Assembly (NCBI GenBank): GCA_032622095.1
Contig: CP136067.1
Span: 201,052,681 to 201,116,680, forward strand
Direction: 5' to 3'
DNA length: 64,000 nt
Source of the DNA: Siphonodentalium dalli
Taxonomy: Eukaryota; Mollusca; Scaphopoda; Gadilida; Siphonodentaliidae
The notes beneath the pieces are model-generated. The model did no database searches and was not told the DNA's origin. It was given only the letters and a program-made list of their open reading frames with translations. The translations under genes were made by a program, and so were the position numbers. Shown here piece by piece: positions 1 to 11,515 of this stretch; the first letter of the stretch is position 1; each line of letters opens with the position of its first letter.

Positions 1-590
1 GTTTACTTAGTAAGATATTTTGCAAAATGTAAAGGGTATGTATATTTTTCATCACACCTTTGTGATTCATATTTAATAAAATGAAATACATTATTGTCAG
101 AATAAATCAAAATATGAGATACTCTTGGAATATAAATTATTAAACTTGCAGTGAAATTTCATTGTGCATTTATGGGCTTTTGTTGGATACAATACTGCAA
201 TAATTATCGGCTATGGAATAACCCAAAACAAGGCTGACGTTGTCAATACTATTCGTTTACGATGGTGTTTTACTATAGTAAGCCATGCAAACCTGTATGA
301 AGGTATATGATATTGGGGTCGACCGGCGATAGACGCGTGCGGTCCCGAGGCGTTGCTGTCCCCCCTTCCATAGTGGAGTTTTGTTTAGTTTATATATTGA
401 AAATCACGCTCTCAGGTGCATTTGGGCATTGAAAATATTACATTATACATGCTGGGAGAAAATAATGAAATGTGCAGTAATACGCACCAGAGTAACACCC
501 TTGCATGTATATAGGCCAATAGACTTTTTACAATAACTTTAGCGTAGTTGGGTTAATCACCGAAAAAATAATGAGCAGAGGCTCTGTTTC
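1..590. other. AT-rich DNA, nothing recognised
   Basis: No coding pattern, RNA gene or repeat family is recognised here. A short GC-rich patch near 315-365 stands out against the AT-rich background but has no identifiable feature. Confidence 0.5.
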
Positions 591-596
591 TCTCAC

Positions 597-904
597 ACAG
601 GTGAATACACATTATAAATTGAACATTGTTCCAGTATGACATAGGTATTAAAACGTATTTTAAACTCTCCCTCAGACGTACTGATAAAATTACTGTCCCC
701 GTGCCAAGCATTGCAATTATCTCTGTATACAGTGGGAAATGATACATCAACCTTATCAGTAACATAATCGAAGTATGTGGATGGGGTGACATGAAAACAG
801 ACCACATGACATGTTCGATTGTGCAAGTAGCATTGGCCCAATGGAACGTCTCCTGTGTTATCAACACATTCACCCACAGTGGGGTATATATTTTTGACCA
901 CATT
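597..904 (-). CDS. Candidate cysteine-rich exon, unknown family
   Basis: On the minus strand a 102-residue open stretch is bounded by a plausible splice acceptor (CAG at 905-907) and donor (GTGAGA at 591-596). It contains six cysteines, an N-glycosylation sequon (NRT) and few low-complexity residues, which fits an extracellular domain. An in-frame stop lies just upstream of the acceptor, so it would have to be an internal exon. I do not recognise the fold. It lies on the same strand as the TSP1 gene 12 kb away and could be a downstream exon of it, but its 3' phase would be 2, unlike the phase-1 TSP1 exons. It could also be chance. No start codon is claimed. Confidence 0.3.
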
Positions 905-949
905 CTGATGTTAAATTTGTAAGACTTTCGGGTTGTCAGGCTAATCATT

Positions 950-1830
950 TCAAATTAAGCCATCATTGTTAGACACGCAAGATATCCGCCAATATTCTAT
1001 TACTTCCATTTTCCCAACATACTCTGGTTTGCTGTTCGTAATTTGGGGAAATAAGAATTATATTGAAGTCTATTTCAAGATAATGTCGAATGAATCAATG
1101 TATGAGTCATATTGTTCCATGCATACCACCTTAATCACATTTCATGAGGATTCATTCATTCACTCTTTCATCTCACACGATTCATTATTATATTTCTTGT
1201 GGACCTATCACAAGTAATTAATACTGGGCAAAGAACTGTTTCTGGTAGGATGATTCGTGTTGAGAATATTTGGGGGCTTCTCATCAGACCAGAGCGGAGG
1301 AACATCTCTGAAATGTGTATCACGTGGCTGTGTGTTGTACTTGTTATGTCTACTGTGTGTTTATCATATCGAATAACATGTGTCTGTGTGTTGTAACTAT
1401 TATGTCTACTATGTGTGTTTGTCATATCGAATAAATATCATCAGTGGCCGTGTATTGTACCTGGTGTGTCCACTGTGTGTGTTTTCATATCGAACATATA
1501 TCACCATGCCTGATAATTATGACTTTGTAAAAGGAACCTGGGATTGCTACACGTGTCATATGGTATTGATTATATTATAATATGACGTTTATGCAAATTT
1601 GCCAAATTCTATCTCTATGTCAGTCAAATAACATTACAAATTTATGGAAATTATTGGGGGGACTGTCACCCCTTCCCCACAGTCTCTGCGGGTCTGACAC
1701 CGTGGAATATTTGATAATGGACTGAATAATAAATGGGCTATGTATATATATATATGCATGCTTGTTCGAGTTTACAAATTTGGTACGTAATTTGGAAGGA
1801 GGTATAAGATAAGTTGAGCATGTTTATCAA
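950..1830. other. Unassigned AT-rich DNA with short CTGTGTGT-type repeats
   Basis: Around 1320-1490 a phrase of the form 'gtgtgttgta..tatgtctac..gtgtgtttgtcatatcgaata' recurs about three times at 50-60 bp spacing, a short degenerate tandem repeat. The small open frames over it come from the repeat. Nothing else is recognised. Confidence 0.5.
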
Positions 1831-1835
1831 ATAAC

Positions 1836-2036
1836 CTCTATACGAGCGCCTGCCCATAATAATGATATCACACCCACCACCCCATCCCGCCACCCATAGT
1901 ATATTATGCACAACAGGCGCCCGTATAGAGGCTACTGCCCAGATAAATAAGTAGTCTAATGATATCCCACCCACCACCCCATCCCGCCACCATAGTATCT
2001 TATGCGCCACAGGCGCCCGTATAGAGGCTACTGCCT
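1836..2036 (-). repeat. 69-bp minisatellite, inverted portion
   Basis: Two or so copies of the 69-bp repeat described at 2037-2483 lie here in the opposite orientation, recognisable by 'ggcgcccgtatagaggctactgcc' and 'cccaccaccccatcccgccacc'. The orientation switches near 2036 and leaves a large imperfect palindrome at the junction. Confidence 0.8.
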
Positions 2037-2483
2037 GCGGCGCATAAGATACTATGAGTGGCGGGATGGGGTGGCGGAATGGGGTGGTGGGAGGGTACTA
2101 ACCTCTATACGAGCGCCTGTGGCGCATAAGATACTATGGGTGGCGGGATGGGGTGGTGGGTGGGTACTAACCTCTATACGAGCGCCTGCGGCGCATAAGA
2201 TACTATGGGTGGCGGGGTGGGGTGGTGGGTGGGTACTAACCTCTATACGAGCGCCTGCGGCGCATAAGATACTATGGGTGGCGGGATGGGGTGGTGGGTG
2301 GGTACTAACCTCTATACGAGCGCCTGCGGCGCATAAGATACTATGGGTGGCGGGGTGGGGTGGTGGGTGGGTACTAACCTCTATACGAGCGCCTGCGGCG
2401 CATAAGATACTATGGGTGGCGGGATGGGGTGGTGGGTGGGTACTAACCTCTATACGAGCGCCTGCGGCGCATAAGATACTATG
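2037..2483 (+). repeat. 69-bp minisatellite, direct portion
   Basis: Six or more nearly identical tandem copies have a period of 69 bp, for example 'cctctatacgagcgcc' at 2102, 2171 and 2240. Because 69 is divisible by three, the array is open in both directions and gives a 186-codon frame on plus and a 156-codon frame on minus, each with a 23-residue repeat rich in Gly and Trp or in Pro and His. No signal peptide, plausible start context or flanking exon supports a real protein. Copies alternate between GGGATGGGG and GGGGTGGGG, which suggests a two-copy higher-order unit. Confidence 0.9.
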
Positions 2484-2614
2484 TATCGACATTATTTGTT
2501 TTACACTCAAAATGAATATCAATCGAATTTATAATGTGTTTCCATTGTGGCCCGTGCCATAAAATTGAATAACTGGTATAAGTACGTGTTTACGTGCATC
2601 AATGAAATTATGAC

Positions 2615-3480
2615 ACAATAGTCTACACATATGTATTCGCCTCAAAATGATAAAAATATTGGCCAACGGGTTGGGGAATAAGTGCAGAAGTCACTTACTG
2701 GCACCAACTCTCTCACAACATCAGTTCTTGGTATTTGACGGGACAAACACAATTTAATATGTTTACATGTCGAATGGATTAAAATTCATTGATCCATACT
2801 TTTTAATTACTGGTTAGATTCTATGAAATTCAGGAGTTTTCACTGTATATATCCATCAAAATGTTCAATTGAAAATGTGCTGCCATTCTTATCCGGGTTA
2901 ATGCTGCATGTCTCTCCAGACGTTATAAGGTAGATTACCTCATCCGAACTTTATATGTGTGTAACTAAAGCTCACAGAAAGGGAGCTACGTTGGAATGGT
3001 TGTTGTTGTGGTTGTTGCTTCACTACCTAATGTTGGAAGAAAGATAGTGCTGGCATTTATTCCTCCACAATAGTCTACACATATATATTCGCCTCAAATA
3101 GATAAACATATTGGGCACCGGGTTGGGGGATAAGTGCATAAGTCACTTACATGCAACACCTCCCTCTCAAACAGACAATACAATAAGCTATCTGGTGATT
3201 TGTGATATTAATTATTCTATAAGTTCTTGGTATTTGACGGGACAAACACAATTTAATATGTTTAAATGTCGAATGCGTTAAAATTCAGTAATTGATTCTT
3301 TGTTAATTATTGGTTAGATTCTATTAATATTATATGTGAAATTCAGGTGTTTTTCACTGCATAGATCAATCGAAATTCTCAATTGCATGTGCCTCCATAC
3401 CTTATAAGGTAGATTACCTCATGCCAAACTTTATCTGGTGTGTAACTAAAGTTTATGCAAAGGGACCTACGTAGTTTATG
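2615..3480 (+). repeat. Two tandem ~450-bp modules inside copy A
   Basis: A module beginning 'aatagtctacacatat' and running through 'acgggttggggataagtgc', 'ggtatttgacgggacaaacac' and 'ttataaggtagattacctca' occurs at about 2615 and again at about 3067. Copy B contains the same pair near 4990 and 5492, so the module was duplicated before the larger duplication. Confidence 0.8.
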
Positions 3481-3529
3481 TTCGTTTTTATAAGTATCCA
3501 ATAAGTGGCAAGTGGGTAGGTAACACATC

Positions 3530-4000
3530 ATTTAGGGAAGCGAAAATCACACCTAGCTTCCCGGGATGACAGTAAAAGTCATAATAAAATGCTGGCTGAC
3601 GACTCGAAAGCTTCTTGATATATCAAATTAGGATCAGCTGACATCAAAATGGCCTGTAACCAATTGGTCATATAACATTTTATCACAAAGTGAAGTTGGT
3701 ACCTAATATATGCATGACAAGAGAAAGAAGAGGGAATCTGCGAAGTATATGGAAATAGGGGGGGATAATGGAACAGTGACCCCATTTTGAGCCGATACCT
3801 GATTCCTCGTTCACTTGCCATAAACGTAGGGCGGAGAGCAGTGGCCCGGAGCGTTTATACAAAATTTGGAAACGAATGTCGAACGTACGCACCAATATAT
3901 AACAATTGATAAAACCCAAAAGTTAAAATATATATTTTATGAGTGAAATCACCAGAGAAAGAAAAGAGACAAAGCCAATAAGATTTTCATCAGTTGCAAG
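3530..4000 (+). repeat. ~470-bp dispersed repeat module
   Basis: This stretch ('gcgaaaatcacacctagc', 'gatgacagtaaaa', 'tgctggctgacgactcg', 'acagtgaccccattttgagc') recurs at 5940-6400 and, more diverged, at about 20275-20780 inside the 4.8-kb inverted-repeat element. No coding content is seen. Confidence 0.7.
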
Positions 4001-4049
4001 TTGCTAATCCGTGCCATACGTTTTCAATCTGGTTATGCATACCTGCGTA

Positions 4050-4165
4050 TGTCGTCGGTGTGGTGGTGACTGTCGTCGTTGTTGTTGTTACGGTTGTCGT
4101 TGCTGCCGTTGTTGCTGTTGTTGTCTTAGTTGTGGTTGTTGTTGTTGTGGTTGATGTTGCTTCAC
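4050..4165 (+). repeat. GTT/GTC-rich microsatellite
   Basis: An interrupted (GTT)n tract with GTC and GTG variants. The Val/Cys-rich open frames through it are artefacts of triplet repetition. It is matched in copy B at 6545-6660. Confidence 0.85.
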
Positions 4166-4575
4166 TGCCTGATGATGTAAGAAAGGTAGTGATATCCTGT
4201 CTTCCTCCATAACGACAAAGGTTATTTTATAATCTGAAGGGCAAAGTTCCCACATGTGGAGATGGACAACCTACATGTGTATGAATAGTGACCCTCAGCA
4301 AATTACGTTGCTTGGCCCCTTCCCTCATCCCGCCTAATGATTACCGTGCGTGCACTTGCTGATTCCATAGGTAAAATCGAAATGCATCGTGCATGTTGTT
4401 GAAATAAGAGATTTGGTTGGACCGAGGCTGGGAAAGCGAAACAAACTATGGACACATAGACCACTGTGTAGGAACTGTTACATCGGAAGTCGTTCTATCG
4501 CCGGTATTGTGATGGGTCTTGCCTGATTTGTTACGCTTATGTGTTACATATGTGGGATATGTGTTCAATTCTAGC

Positions 4576-4735
4576 CAGGGTCGGGGCGATTACATGCCAA
4601 TGTAATCGATTACGATTACAATTACTTTTGATCTACATGATTACGATTATTGACTACATTTTTTCAAATGTAATTGATTACGATTACAATTACTTTAGTA
4701 AAATGTAACTGATTACTTTCCGAAAAAACCCGTTA
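4576..4735 (+). mobile_element. hAT-like terminal sequence (non-autonomous remnant)
   Basis: It begins 'ccagggtcggggcgattacatg' and continues with repeated 'taatcgattacgattacaattac' phrases. CAGGGTTGGG followed by repeated GATTAC/GTAATC motifs is, from general knowledge, typical of hAT-superfamily ends in animal genomes. The same terminus occurs at 9193-9360. No transposase is seen. The class is inferred from the terminus only. Confidence 0.5.
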
Positions 4736-4866
4736 CGAAAAAATTTGCAAGCACCGGAAAACACATGTTTTTTCTGGCCTCCGACCAATCACTCACCCCG
4801 GTCCTGTGTACGGCATGATTTGTCAGACCCATATTGATCTTATTTCTAGAACACAAATAAGCCCGT

Positions 4867-7040
4867 ATCGGCATTATTTGTTTTACACTCAAAGTGAATC
4901 TAAATCGAATGTATGATGTGTTTTCACTGTGGCGCGTGCCATAAAATTGAATAACTGGTATAAGTACGTACATCAATGAAATTATGACACAATAGTCTAC
5001 ACATATGTATTCGCCTCAAAATGATAAAAATATTGGCCAACGGGTTGGAAAATAAGTGCAGAAGTCACTTACAGGCACCAACTCTCTCACAACATCAGTT
5101 CTTGGTATTTGACGGACAAACACAATTTAATATATTTACATGTCGAATGGATTAAAATTCATTGATCCATACTTATTAATTACTGGTTAGATTCTATGAA
5201 ATTATATAAAATATTCAGGAGTTTTCACTGCATATATCCATCAAAATGTTCAATTGAAAATGTGCTGCCATTCTTATCAGGGTTAATGCTGCATATGGCT
5301 CCAGACGTTATAATGTAGATTACCTCACCGAGCTGTATATGTGTGTAACTAAAGCTCACAGAAAGGGAGCAACGTTGGTGTGGTTGGTGTTGTGGTTGTT
5401 GCTTCACTACCTTATGTTGTAAGAAAGATAGCGATGGCATTTATTCCGCCATCTAAAAAGTATAAGTACGAGCATCAATAAAATTATGACACAATATTCT
5501 ACACATGTCTTCGCCTCAAAATGATAAACAATATTGGGCAACGGGTTGGGGGATAAGTGCATAAGTCACTTACATGCACCACCTCCCTATCAAATAGACA
5601 ATTGAATAAGCTATCTGGTGATGTGTGATATTAATTATTCTATAAGTTCTTGGTATTTGACGGGACAAACACAATTTAATATGTTTACATGTCGAAAGCA
5701 TTAAAATTCATTGATTGATTCTTTGTTAATTATTGGTTAGATTCTATGAATGTTATATGTAAAATTCAGGTGTTTTCACTGCATAGATTAATCGAAATTC
5801 TCAACTGCATGTGTTATAAGGTAGATTACCTCATCACAAACTTTATCTAAAGTTTATGCAAAGCGACCTACGCTGTTTATGTTCGTTTTTATAAGTATCC
5901 AATAAGTGGAAAGTGGGTAGGTAACACATCATGTAGGGTTAGCGAAAATCACACCTAGCATCCCGGGATGACAGTAAAAAGTCGTAATAAAATGCTGGCT
6001 GACGACTCGAAAGCATTTTGATATGTCAAATTAGGATCAGCTGACAGAAAAATGGTCTGTAACCAATTGGTCATATAACATTTTAGCACGAAGTGAAGTT
6101 GGTATCAAATGTATGGATGACAAGAAAAAGAAGAGGGAATCTGCAAAGCATATGAAAATAGGGGGGGGGGGGTAATGGAACAGTGACCCCATTTTGAGCG
6201 GATACCTGATTCCTCGTTCAATTGTCATAAACTTATGACGGAGAGCAGTGGCCCGGAGCGTTGATACAAAATTTAGAAACGAATTTCGAACATACGCACC
6301 AAAATATATCAATTGATAAACCCAAAAGTTAAAATTTATATTTTATGAATGAAATCACCAGAGAAGGAAAAGAGACAAAGCCAATAAGATCTTCATCAGT
6401 TGCATGTTGCTAATCCGTGCCATGCGAAACGTTTTCTTTTCTACCTTTACCTCATCCCGAGCTTTATCTGGTGTGTAACTAAAGCTCATGCAAAGGGCGC
6501 TACGTCGTTTATGCTCGTTTTCAATCTGGTTATGTATACCTGCGTATGTCGTCGGTGTGGTGGTGACTGTCGTCGGCGTGATGGTGACGGTCGTCGGTGT
6601 TGTTGTTACGATGGTCGTCGCTGTTGTTGTCTTAGTTGTTATTGTTGTTGTTGTGGTTCATAACGACAAAGTTGATTTTATAATCTGGAGGGCAAAGTTC
6701 CCACATGTGGAGATGGACAACCTACATGTATATGAATAGTGACCCCCAGCAAATTACGTTGCTTAGCCCCATCCCTCACCCCGAGCGACGTCAGGACGTT
6801 ATATTATCATAGCACGATTCGGCTACCAATTTTGCCTAATGGTTAACCGTGCGTGCACTTGCTAATTCCATAGGTAAAATCGAAATGCATCGTGCATGTT
6901 GTTGAAATAAGAGATTTGGTTGGACCGAGGCTGGGAAAGCGAAACAAATTATGGACACATAGACCACTGTGTAGGAACTGTTACATCGGAAGTCGTTCTA
7001 TCGTCGGTATTGTGATGGGTCTTGCCTGATTTGTTACGGT
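4867..7040 (+). repeat. Segmental duplication, copy B (about 2.2 kb)
   Basis: Second copy of the block at 2487-4530, including two ~500-bp modules (from about 4990 and 5492), the 'cccgggatgacagt' module (5940-6400), the GTT-rich tract (6545-6660) and the 'ggaactgttacatcgg' segment. A G11 homopolymer is near 6162-6172. No gene is recognised. Confidence 0.85.
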
Positions 7041-7690
7041 TCCTTCTGATTTAAAATAATTTTTGTGACAAAATCACTCTTAATTATAGATATCTTGAAT
7101 ATATTATACTTTCCGGAATGAATAGTGGCTGCAGAAGTGCCGTGTTATCGAAACCTGAACTCTAGACCACAATTAACTCGGTATTAGCGAGTTAACGCTT
7201 AAATATCAACATGTTATCACTGAAAATCAAGCCACGTTGATGCAGTTTCTTTGTTTTTCGTGGCGTATAAAATATGAAACACATTCTGAAGACAAACACT
7301 GACTATAAAGTATCCCGATATGGGGTTGATACTTGGAAGCTGTGGCCTCGTAATCAACACGGGTGCGTGTTACGGTTCAAACCAATCATGGCTGTGACGG
7401 TTCTGTACATTAGATTAATTCGAACGATTTCTGCACTTTGGTCCGAAAATCGTCTTGTGTATCTGACATTTTAAACCAGATAATGAATGTAGATTATGTA
7501 ATTTGCATAATAGAACAGGTATATTAAGCAATAACACAATAAATACCTAATACCGGAGATTAAGTGACATTAATTGGCAGAAATGAAATATCGAAAGTCC
7601 CGATGAGTATAGTATCATAATCATGCCCGTCTGTATAAATAACCAATGGTAATATAAATCTACTCTCAGGAGAATATGAGATGTTATATT
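6960..7690 (+). repeat. ~730-bp repeat, copy 1
   Basis: It starts around 'ccactgtgtaggaactgttacatcgg' and continues through 'cggttcctt', 'cgaaacctgaact', 'cacaattaactcgg' and 'atcactgaaaatcaagcc'. The same landmarks recur in order at 7962-8720, about 1 kb downstream, with many substitutions. A truncated inverted copy of the head is at 10516-10603. No coding region is supported. Confidence 0.75.
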
Positions 7691-7961
7691 CATTTACTTA
7701 ATCTGGGCATTATTGAACGATCCAGGTGTGACAATATTTCATTGCCAGCGACATCATATTTCCTCCCATAAAGTCCGCCTGAGGGACATTTACACACGTT
7801 TGTCGCCCAGACATGAAAATAACTTATGAAATCACGTTCAACTAAATCATTGATAGGTTATGACGTGCTTGTGTGGTGGGGGGACTTGGGGTGCTTAATT
7901 GGCGTATATCCCCCAACTTTGTTCAAAATGTTCAACAATTACAAATTTCTTATCTTACAAT

Positions 7962-8720
7962 CACTGTGTATGAACTGTTACATCGGAAGTCGTTTTATCA
8001 CCGGCATTGTTATGGTTCTTGACTGATTTGTTTCGGTTCCTTATGATTAAAAATTATCATTTTCGGGACAAAATCACGCATAATTATATATATATATCTT
8101 AAATACATTAAACTTCCTTGAACGAACATAGGCTGCATACTTGCCGTTTTACCGAAACCTGAACTTTAGATCACAATTAACTCGGATATAGCAGGTTAAC
8201 GTGTAATTATCAACATGTAATCACTGAAAATCAAGCCTTGTAAAGTAATTTCTTTGTTTTCGGTAGCATACCGACTGTGACAGGTATTCTGAAGACGAAC
8301 ACTAAGTATAAATTGTACCTGTGTTATTCTTCTGTAAAATAACTGAGGAAATATCCCGATGTGTGTCGGTAATTTGGAGCATTATCCGCCTAATCACAAC
8401 TTTTATGAGTGTTACGGTTCTATTCCAAGGTAACCACGAACGATATCTGCACTTTGGGATCATTTAGTTGTGTGTAACAACCGTTTTAAACCCGATAGTG
8501 GTTGCAGCGGTTGTTACCTACATAATCCAACAAGTGTATTAAGAAATAAGAGTATAGTTATCTACATGTATTATACCAGAAGATTAAGTGGCATTACATT
8601 CACTTCCAGTGGCAGATACAACATATTGAAAGTCATGTGGGTATATGATCATATATAATCGTGCACGCCCTCATAATTGACCCAATGAAATTAGACATCT
8701 ACCGTCATGATATTCTGTTA
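7962..8720 (+). repeat. ~730-bp repeat, copy 2
   Basis: Diverged direct copy of 6960-7690. Differences include many single-base changes and a (TA)n expansion near 8085-8097. The short open frames inside do not match those of copy 1 in frame, so they are not conserved genes. Confidence 0.75.
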
Positions 8721-8724
8721 ATAT

Positions 8725-9180
8725 AAAATGGACATGGCTCATTTGAGCTTCCAAATTTTGTCTAAGTAATTTCTAAGGATGTATAAGATTGGTTGCAAAT
8801 ACAAGAAATGTTGATAAGTATATATACCGGCCTCATATGCTCTGAGAAATACATACTGTGGTCAGAGCCCTATTCCAGATGGTTTTTTTTCGTACAGAAG
8901 TGGAACAAAGGCTCTTTATTTCTACCATATCAAGAATAGACTAACACGGAACGCTCTTTTCTGTTCCATGTCGTGCAAACATCGGGTTCAAAGTTGTATT
9001 TTTCATGACTGAAATGTGTCTTTCTGTGGCATTATTATACTGCTCATAGAAAGTGTTTATCTATTTCTATATCGGGAAAACTTAAAAATCTACTATTATT
9101 ACGCGTATGTTGGAGAGCAAACCAACAAGTGACTTTATTTTATAAATGAAGGTCTGTGGTTGAAAGTTCCATGTGAGATA
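8725..9180 (+). repeat. Dispersed repeat also present at 24.8-25.2 kb
   Basis: Landmarks shared with 24850-25210 include 'ggacatg.ctcatt.gagc.tccaaatt', 'catatgctctga', 'taccatatca.gaatag' and 'taacacggaacgctctttt' followed by 'ttccatgtcgtgcaaa'. Same orientation in both. Class unknown, no coding content. Confidence 0.75.
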
Positions 9181-9192
9181 TGTGTTCTAGCC

Positions 9193-9360
9193 AGGGTTGG
9201 GGCGATTACATGCCAATGTAATCGATTACGATTACAATTACTTTTGATTTACATGATTACGATGATTGACTACATTTTTTTCAAATGTAATTGATTACGA
9301 TTACAATTACTTTAGTAAAATGTAACTGATTGCTTTTCGATTACATCTAATTACAATTTT
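9193..9360 (+). mobile_element. Second hAT-like terminal sequence
   Basis: Near copy of 4576-4735, starting 'ccagggttggggcgattacatg' with the same GATTAC-rich subterminal phrases. The immediately upstream 'atatgtgttc..tagc' is also shared with the other copy, so flanking DNA was either duplicated or is part of the element. Confidence 0.5.
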
Positions 9361-10510
9361 TAGTTTCCAACCATTTTGGTCCCATAGGGATAAATAATGA
9401 AATAAATCAAATTAAAATATCAAATGTTATTTAATAAAAAAAACAACTATATAATACGTAAACAAGGAACGACTGAACAGATAAAACAACCAAGCAATAC
9501 GCACATAATCTTTTTACATTAATTTGTGATGTTTTGTCATGGAGTTGTGCACCGACATATTGGGAATAGACCATGTTTTATAGGTATTTATTTAATTATA
9601 TTAAATATAGTTTTCATTTCATTCGAACATCCAAAGTATCATCGAGTGAAATGTTAATACGCTCGTATATGCTTAGCTCCTAATTTGAATACGAAGCATT
9701 TATATAAATAACCCAAATTGCACAAGTAAGCCCAAAATAGAGTTAAAAGGAACTTAATTACAAACTATATACCGCTACATGGACTGGCTAAATCGACTCG
9801 CAGTCACTTTATCGTTCATACTGCCTCAAGGTGAAATGACAACTGTGGACAAACTGAAATTAAAATATGTGTCCACAAGACAACAAAAACACTCCCCCCG
9901 ATCCAAATTCAGTTGACCGCCGTCAATTTAGGATCGGGTGGGGTTTGTGGTGACTCTTTAATGCGTCTGGGTGGGGCAAGTTTAATACAAGCTGAAAAAT
10001 GCGACTTTTTGAAGAAAAAAACAGTGGCGGCCATTTTGAATCAGTCGACCATTATGATTAGTTTGTTGGGGAAAAAATCAGTCTTCGCTTTTCACATTGA
10101 CCATTTATGTAAAATTGCATGCTTTGCGTTACAATATAGTGAACGATTCTGGTACTACAGTTGACACATAATTATATATCAGAAGGCAGTTTAACTCACC
10201 GTAATTGATCATAAGTGGTGTAAATTCAACATAATTGGTTATTTTCACGTATACTTCCAAATAATAGTCATCGTATTTCCCGGACAGAACCGATTAAATT
10301 GGGAGACAACCGACTCGATCGGGAGAGAACCGATCGAGATATCACAATTCGCAGTTTTCGTTGTTGCTATTACTCGCACAATAGGATTTTCATTATGTTT
10401 ACGTTATTTTGGGACCATAATTTATGAGGGGAATGGAAAAACGATTCGAATTATCACCTAGATGGTTCAAAAATTGCGTTTTAATTGTCAAAAACTCGCG
10501 AAAATGTATA
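9361..10510. other. AT-rich DNA, no gene recognised
   Basis: No long coding frame with protein-like composition. A short tandem phrase 'gggaga.aaccgatcgag' occurs around 10300-10340. Otherwise nothing is recognised. Confidence 0.5.
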
Positions 10511-10515
10511 ATTTG

Positions 10516-10603
10516 GATTATCATGAACCGTCACCAATCAGTCAAGAACCATCACAGATCGGCGATAGAACGATATCCGATGTAACAGTTCCTACACAGT
10601 GAC
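10516..10603 (-). repeat. Inverted fragment of the 730-bp repeat head
   Basis: The reverse complement reads 'cactgtgtaggaactgttacatcgg' followed by 'cgttctatcgccg' and 'gatggttcttgactgattgg', matching the heads at 4462, 6962 and 7962. It shows the family is dispersed and not only tandemly duplicated. Confidence 0.7.
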
Positions 10604-11170
10604 ATAGACAGGGTGTGTCGATCATCATCAGCTAAAAAAAAGTCCACCCCAGCTGAAATTTTTTTTTTCATGCCTTTTATTCCATAATATATCATCAGCT
10701 TCACACGTAATAAATAAGTATTGTACACTGCATTATATACTATATATATTTTTGTATATGAGTGGGTTATCACTTCATATCTCATACTGAACCCCTCTGT
10801 TTGGATGCATATAATTCATCACTGTTCCAGATTGTGACCCGAACAAATTGTGCCATTCAAGACTTCGGGGCAGTGGCTGAGAGACTTACACAGTACTTGG
10901 CCAGTTCTTACAAGATGATTTTAATCAAACAGAATTATATACCAACTGAACATAATCAAAGAACTATCAATTAAACAGAATAAATGAAAACAAATTTGGT
11001 ACTACCTTCTGCGAATCATAAAAAGCTTTTAGCAGATATAACATTTGGGAACAATACAAATAAAACTACATACATGTACATCATATCACATTGAAAACTT
11101 GAAAAACAAATATTGTCTGCCACTACCTGTCACATTTAACATACTGCATGTATTCAATTATATCAACTTG
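10604..11170. other. AT-rich DNA, nothing recognised
   Basis: Only A/T homopolymer-rich sequence and a short (TA)n tract are visible. No supported feature. Confidence 0.5.
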
Positions 11171-11174
11171 TTTG

Positions 11175-11515
11175 ATGTTCAACCGCATCCTTATATATGA
11201 TGTTCCCTGTGGTGACCCCAGTAGCGTTCTTTAACATGCACACACCGAGGCGTGCACACGGTTCAGGCTTTAATGTCCGCGCCCGATAGGAAAACGTACT
11301 GCACCCCGACCACATATCTGGACAAATGTAGTAATGGGGGCAAGTCGTCATTTTGCATTCGGATCTTTGTTCAGTGATCTCGAATGAAACGTTTCAGCCT
11401 GGCAAAATTGGTATCTGACCGATTTCTGATTTCTGTCAGAATACCCTGACCAGATTGCAATCCCGGTCATCTAGCACGAGAAACCAGTACGCTACCACTC
11501 GGCTACCGACTTCCC
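11175..11515 (-). mobile_element. tRNA-derived SINE
   Basis: Read on the minus strand, the element starts with a tRNA-like head: an RNA polymerase III A box (TAGCCGAGTGG at 11495-11505) and a degenerate B box (GGGATTGCAATC at 11453-11464) at tRNA-like spacing. The body carries 'cgtgtgcacgcctcgg' and 'gtgcatgttaaagaacgc', resembling conserved body segments of molluscan tRNA-SINEs as I know them, and ends near 'cacagggaacatcatataa'. It is about 340 bp. The short open frame over the 3' half, which superficially resembles a TSP1 fragment, belongs to this body and is not an exon. Confidence 0.7.

Larger units (their letters stand above)
2487..4530 (+). repeat. Segmental duplication, copy A (about 2.0 kb)
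   Basis: This block recurs at 4867-7040 in the same order and orientation. Shared landmarks include 'acaatagtctacacatatgtattcgcc' (2615 and 4989), 'cccgggatgacagtaaaa' (3560 and 5962), the GTT-rich tract, and 'ggaactgttacatcggaagtcg' (4471 and 6973). The offset grows from about 2374 to 2502 bp, so the copies have diverged by indels as well as substitutions. No gene is recognised inside. Confidence 0.85.

Noticed and set aside
2002-2562. 186-codon glycine- and tryptophan-rich frame and its 156-codon antisense partner
   Set aside because: Both are produced by a 69-bp tandem repeat whose period is a multiple of three; nothing else supports a gene.
3994-4212. Valine-rich 72-codon frame (and 6400-6739 in copy B)
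   Set aside because: Translation of a GTT/GTC microsatellite.
11163-11351. Possible extra TSP1-like exon (MWSGCSTFSYRARTLKPEPC)
   Set aside because: It lacks the CSxxCG core and lies in the body of a tRNA-derived SINE whose A and B boxes are just upstream.
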